In this document: piece after piece, positions 61,397-64,000 of the stretch
Layout: every line of letters begins with the position of its first letter
How positions within the stretch are numbered: the first letter of the stretch is position 1
Made by a program: the position numbers and the translations under genes
Assembly (NCBI RefSeq): GCF_001423765.1
Contig: NZ_LMPG01000013.1
Span: 237,396-301,395, forward strand
DNA: 64,000 bases
From: Sphingomonas sp. Leaf343
GTDB lineage: Bacteria; Pseudomonadota; Alphaproteobacteria; Sphingomonadales; Sphingomonadaceae
Direction: 5' to 3'
Notes under the pieces: generated by a model
The model's database searches: none
Told to the model about the DNA's origin: nothing
What the model saw: the letters and a program-made list of their open reading frames with translations, nothing else

Positions 61397-62328
61397 GCGA
61401 CCAGATCCGACCCGACGACGCGCAGCCGCGTCTGCTGGCCCGCGCGGCGCAGCCCCTCGTCCGCCAGCAACGGCCCCAGCCGCCCGGCGACCGCGAGCAG
61501 ATCGATCATCCCGCGCTGCGTGAAGCGTTCGATCGGCAGGTTGTGGAACACCAGCACGCTGGCGAGCGGCGCATCGTCCGTGCCCACCGCCAGCGCGACC
61601 ACGCCGACGCCGTCCAGCACCGGCGCATCGATCGGCAACGGCGTCTCGCTGGTCGCCACCCGCGCCACCAGCGACGGCGACAGCGTCGTCACGTCGAGCG
61701 TCGCGCCGCTCCCGCGCAGGAAGCGGTGCCAGACGCCGTCCTGCTCCATATAGACGGAGAAATCGTCGCTGCCGGCATCCAGCTCGACCAGCCGCGCGAT
61801 CGTTCGCAGCCGCGCGGCGGGATGCGGGTGGATCAGGCCGGGGACGGCGGCGATCGCCTCCGCCACGCCGCGCTCCTCGGTCGCGATCCGCACGCGCAGC
61901 GTCCGGTTGGTGGATACCAGGGTCTGGTGCGCCTCCGTCAGCGCCGCGGTATTGCGCGCCAGCATCGCCGCACGCCGATCCAGCAGCGCGATGCGCCGCA
62001 TCCGGGCCGAGCTGACCTCCCCGATCAAGGCCGCCGCCGCCATCCACAGCATCGGCCCGATCGACAGCGCCACCAGGCGGTCGAACGGATCCTCCCCGAT
62101 CGCCAGCGTCGGATGCGGGGCCGTGATCCACAGCCCTGTCGCGACCGCCGCCGCCGCCAGCCCCGGCCCGGCTCCATAGACCAGCGCCATCGCCAGCACC
62201 GGCAGCCAGAACGGATGCGGCTGCACCGTCCGGAACATGTCCGCGCCGATCCAGCGATCGAGCAGCAGCAGCGCCCCGAACGCCAGCGCCATCTCCCCGG
62301 CGATGCGGATGTTACGAGGTAAGGTCAT
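61393..62328 (-). CDS. pelD: Short PelD-like membrane GAF protein without GGDEF domain
   Basis: A 311-aa protein. Four N-terminal hydrophobic segments (residues 8-105) match the PelD membrane domain (EMALAFGALLLLDRWIG, PFWLPVLAMALVYGAGPG). A short coiled segment follows, then a GAF-like domain (about 145-295; GSDDFSVYMEQDGVWHRFLRGSG, VGVVALAVGTDDAPLASVLVFHNLP). P. aeruginosa PelD is 455 aa and continues with a degenerate GGDEF domain whose RxxD site binds c-di-GMP; that part is missing here. The gene overlaps pelE and the barrel gene by 4 bp each, so the stop is natural to this operon. Confidence 0.82.
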   Translation of the reverse strand: MTLPRNIRIAGEMALAFGALLLLDRWIGADMFRTVQPHPFWLPVLAMALVYGAGPGLAAAAVATGLWITAPHPTLAIGEDPFDRLVALSIGPMLWMAAAALIGEVSSARMRRIALLDRRAAMLARNTAALTEAHQTLVSTNRTLRVRIATEERGVAEAIAAVPGLIHPHPAARLRTIARLVELDAGSDDFSVYMEQDGVWHRFLRGSGATLDVTTLSPSLVARVATSETPLPIDAPVLDGVGVVALAVGTDDAPLASVLVFHNLPIERFTQRGMIDLLAVAGRLGPLLADEGLRRAGQQTRLRVVGSDLVA

Positions 62329-63860
62329 GGTCGTCCCAAACTGCGCGAGACGGAGCCCCGCGCGAATATCTGCGTCCCCGGCAGGTTCGGCTGCTGGATC
62401 GATGTCACCCCGCCGCCCAGATCGAACCGCCAGGCATCGCCGATCGCGCCGCCCGCCGTGACGGTGGCGGTCGGCCCGTCGCTGCCATAGCGATCGACCG
62501 TCCAGCCGCCCGCCGCCGCCAGCCGGATCGCCCCGACGTCGCGCGCGACCAGCAACTGGCCGGTATGATTCTCCCGGTCAAAATAGGCGAGCGCCGGAAG
62601 TCCTCCCGGTCGCCGCACCTGACGCCCGACATATTCCGCATCCAGCCGGTACAGCAACAGGATATCGGGGGAGCCCCGGTGCAGGATCAGGTCCAGTCCC
62701 GCCGACAGCGTCGTGCTGTCGACCAGCCGCGCCTCGTTCGCCAATCCATAGCGGTTCAGGCCGAGATCGATCCGCGCCTGAAGGGCCGGGGCCAGCCGCC
62801 ACGTGAAGCCGCCGCCGATCCGGCTGGCATGGCCGCCGAACAGCGCCTGCTCCGCGGTCTGGAACTCCGGCGCGCGATAGGCGAAGACCAGCCGCGCCTC
62901 CCCTTCGGCATAGCCGTGGAACAGCCGCCCGCGGAATGCGACGCGCGGGTCGGACAGGTCGACCAGCATCGCCGCCTCCACCCGCACCGGCCGCGCGCCG
63001 ACGATGCTGCCGCCCGCCTCGATCACCGTCGCGTCCGCCCTGCCCGACCGCATGATGCCATCCCGCCCGACCAGCGCGTCGGCGCGGGTATGCACCTGCC
63101 GCACCGCGACGGCGGCCATGAACGCGGGCGACATCGCCACACCGAGCCGCGCGGTGCCGTCGAGTTGCGAAAATCCCGATCCGTTGCGATAACTTGCGCC
63201 GATCAAAGCCTCTCCGCCCGCATCCCGGATCGTGCGCCGCGCGGTGCGATCGTCGGCGTCGAGCGCGCGGTACCCCGCCGCCGCCCGCCCCGAAGCCCCG
63301 CGCGCGGCATCGCCATCCGCCAGCGCGCGGCGGACGCGGGGATCGCCCGGATAGCGCGTCGCCAGCGCCGCCACGCGGCGGTGCGCGCGGCCCGGATACC
63401 CCGCCGCCGCATCCGCCGCCGCCGCCGCCAGCGCATAGGGCACCGGATCGTCGGCGATCGCGGGCACGTCCGCCGACGCATCGTCCGCCGCGATCGTCAC
63501 CACCAGCGTGTCGCCCCGCGGCATCGCGGTCAGCGCCCGGCCGGGGGCGGCGCGCAGCACCAGACTGTCGTCGTTCCACTCGAACCGCGACAGGCCGCTG
63601 CCCAGCCGGCTCTGGAATCCGGCGATGCTGGCCTCGTCCAGCGGCGTGTCGAACCGCACGACGATCTCGTCCGCATCGGCGCCATCGCCCGGCTCCACCA
63701 CCAGTTTGACCTTGCCGCGCCAGCGCAGCGTCGCGGCCCCGCCCGTCGGCGCATCGCCGCCGGTCACCGCCATGTCCCGGGTCAGCGCGTCGATATCGAC
63801 CGACAGGGTCGGCACCGTCGTCGCCACGAGCACCAGTGCGGACAGAACCGGCGCGATCAT
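62325..63860 (-). CDS. Pel outer membrane barrel protein (PelB C-terminal-like)
   Basis: A 511-aa exported protein: signal peptide MIAPVLSALVLVATTVPTLS, then a repeat-type segment (residues 130-205, AHRRVAALATRYPGDPRVRRALADGDAARG), then a C-terminal beta-barrel of about 290 residues with strand pairs such as ALQARIDLGLNRYGLA, AEARLVFAYRAPEF and a final SRSLGRP. PelB of P. aeruginosa is one chain of about 1190 aa; here the barrel part seems to be its own gene, with a TPR protein just upstream overlapping by 4 bp. Export of Pel through the outer membrane is inferred from context. Confidence 0.75.
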   Translation of the reverse strand: MIAPVLSALVLVATTVPTLSVDIDALTRDMAVTGGDAPTGGAATLRWRGKVKLVVEPGDGADADEIVVRFDTPLDEASIAGFQSRLGSGLSRFEWNDDSLVLRAAPGRALTAMPRGDTLVVTIAADDASADVPAIADDPVPYALAAAAADAAAGYPGRAHRRVAALATRYPGDPRVRRALADGDAARGASGRAAAGYRALDADDRTARRTIRDAGGEALIGASYRNGSGFSQLDGTARLGVAMSPAFMAAVAVRQVHTRADALVGRDGIMRSGRADATVIEAGGSIVGARPVRVEAAMLVDLSDPRVAFRGRLFHGYAEGEARLVFAYRAPEFQTAEQALFGGHASRIGGGFTWRLAPALQARIDLGLNRYGLANEARLVDSTTLSAGLDLILHRGSPDILLLYRLDAEYVGRQVRRPGGLPALAYFDRENHTGQLLVARDVGAIRLAAAGGWTVDRYGSDGPTATVTAGGAIGDAWRFDLGGGVTSIQQPNLPGTQIFARGSVSRSLGRP

Positions 63861-64000
63861 CGCGCGAACAATGCCTGCGCCGCCGCCGGTCGCCCGGATG
63901 CGATCAACAGATTCGCTTCCTCCGCGATCAGGGTCCGGTCGCCCCGGTCACGGGCGCGCAGCCGGCGGATCATCGCCAGCGCCTCGCCCGACCGGCCGGT
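63857..64000 (-). CDS. TPR-repeat protein of the pel operon, C-terminal end only
   Basis: The last 47 codons of a gene that continues beyond the window: TGRSGEALAMIRRLRARDRG, then DRTLIAEEANLLIASG and RPAAAQALFAR. The pattern is a helical TPR-like repeat. Its stop overlaps the start of the barrel gene (ATGA). It could be the TPR half of a split PelB or another scaffold; too little is visible to decide. Confidence 0.6.
   Translation of the reverse strand, partial: TGRSGEALAMIRRLRARDRGDRTLIAEEANLLIASGRPAAAQALFAR

Noticed and set aside
60395..62131. 578-codon frame covering pelE and most of pelD
   Set aside because: Only the part from 61396 downstream reads as PelE; the upstream part is the wrong frame over pelD, whose protein is recognisable.
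1..64000. CRISPR arrays, insertion sequences, integrases, attachment sites
   Set aside because: No regularly spaced direct repeats, transposase or integrase motifs, or flanking target duplications were seen in reading the window.

Overview
The window is GC-rich chromosomal DNA, almost fully coding, and looks like a sphingomonad (Alphaproteobacteria, probably Sphingomonas). The basis is gene content: CrtZ/CrtW/CrtX xanthophyll genes, an ExuR-type hexuronate locus with its own TonB-dependent receptor, EcfG-like stress promoters, Tat-exported Gfo/Idh/MocA enzymes and a SWIB-domain protein. This is inferred from content; no 16S gene or tRNA is visible. I see no phage, insertion sequence or CRISPR array. 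No stretch over about 300 bases lacks a gene.

Region 1 (1-8.5 kb, minus strand) is an assimilatory nitrate module. nasT and nasS are followed by an RNA leader with two hexaloop hairpins and an intrinsic terminator (6475-6627). Then come narK, an alginate-export-type porin, nirB, nirD and nasA (cut by the window edge). NasS/NasT should control the operon by nitrate-dependent antitermination. A 109-bp near-perfect palindrome lies between nirD and nasA and seems to supply the nasA ribosome-binding site and start codon. Next are a SWIB protein, a three-subunit molybdenum aldehyde oxidoreductase (9.2-13.0 kb), a class I glutamine amidotransferase and an AI-2E-family permease.

Region 2 (15.2-33.7 kb) is a carbohydrate locus. 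A minus-strand operon encodes a tandem DUF1080 protein, three exported Gfo/Idh/MocA oxidoreductases and a divergent ApbE-like protein. Divergent from it lie a FadR/UxuR-type regulator, a TonB-dependent receptor, uxuA, uxaC and two MFS transporters. Two esterase-like proteins flank the set. No ordinary glycoside hydrolase is present. I infer that uronate-containing glycosides are imported, cleaved through 3-keto intermediates, and the freed uronate enters the UxaC/UxuA pathway.

Region 3 (33.7-43 kb) is a general-stress and small-protein region. It holds CsbD-like proteins, an entericidin-like lipoprotein, a PAS-LuxR regulator, a KatE catalase, a hemerythrin, a degenerate receiver and a methyltransferase pseudogene. 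Two EcfG-type promoters are visible.

Region 4 (43-47.6 kb) carries a lactonase-like propeller, crtX, crtW, crtZ and a PAP2 membrane protein, suggesting glycosylated keto- and hydroxy-carotenoids.

Region 5 (47.7-58.9 kb, plus strand) carries small proteins, a SirB1-family protein, a YegD-like Hsp70, a bacterial alpha-2-macroglobulin and penicillin-binding protein 1C.

Region 6 (58.9-64 kb, minus strand) is the end of a Pel exopolysaccharide operon: TPR protein, PelB-type barrel, a short PelD without a GGDEF domain, PelE and PelF. PelG is not in view.
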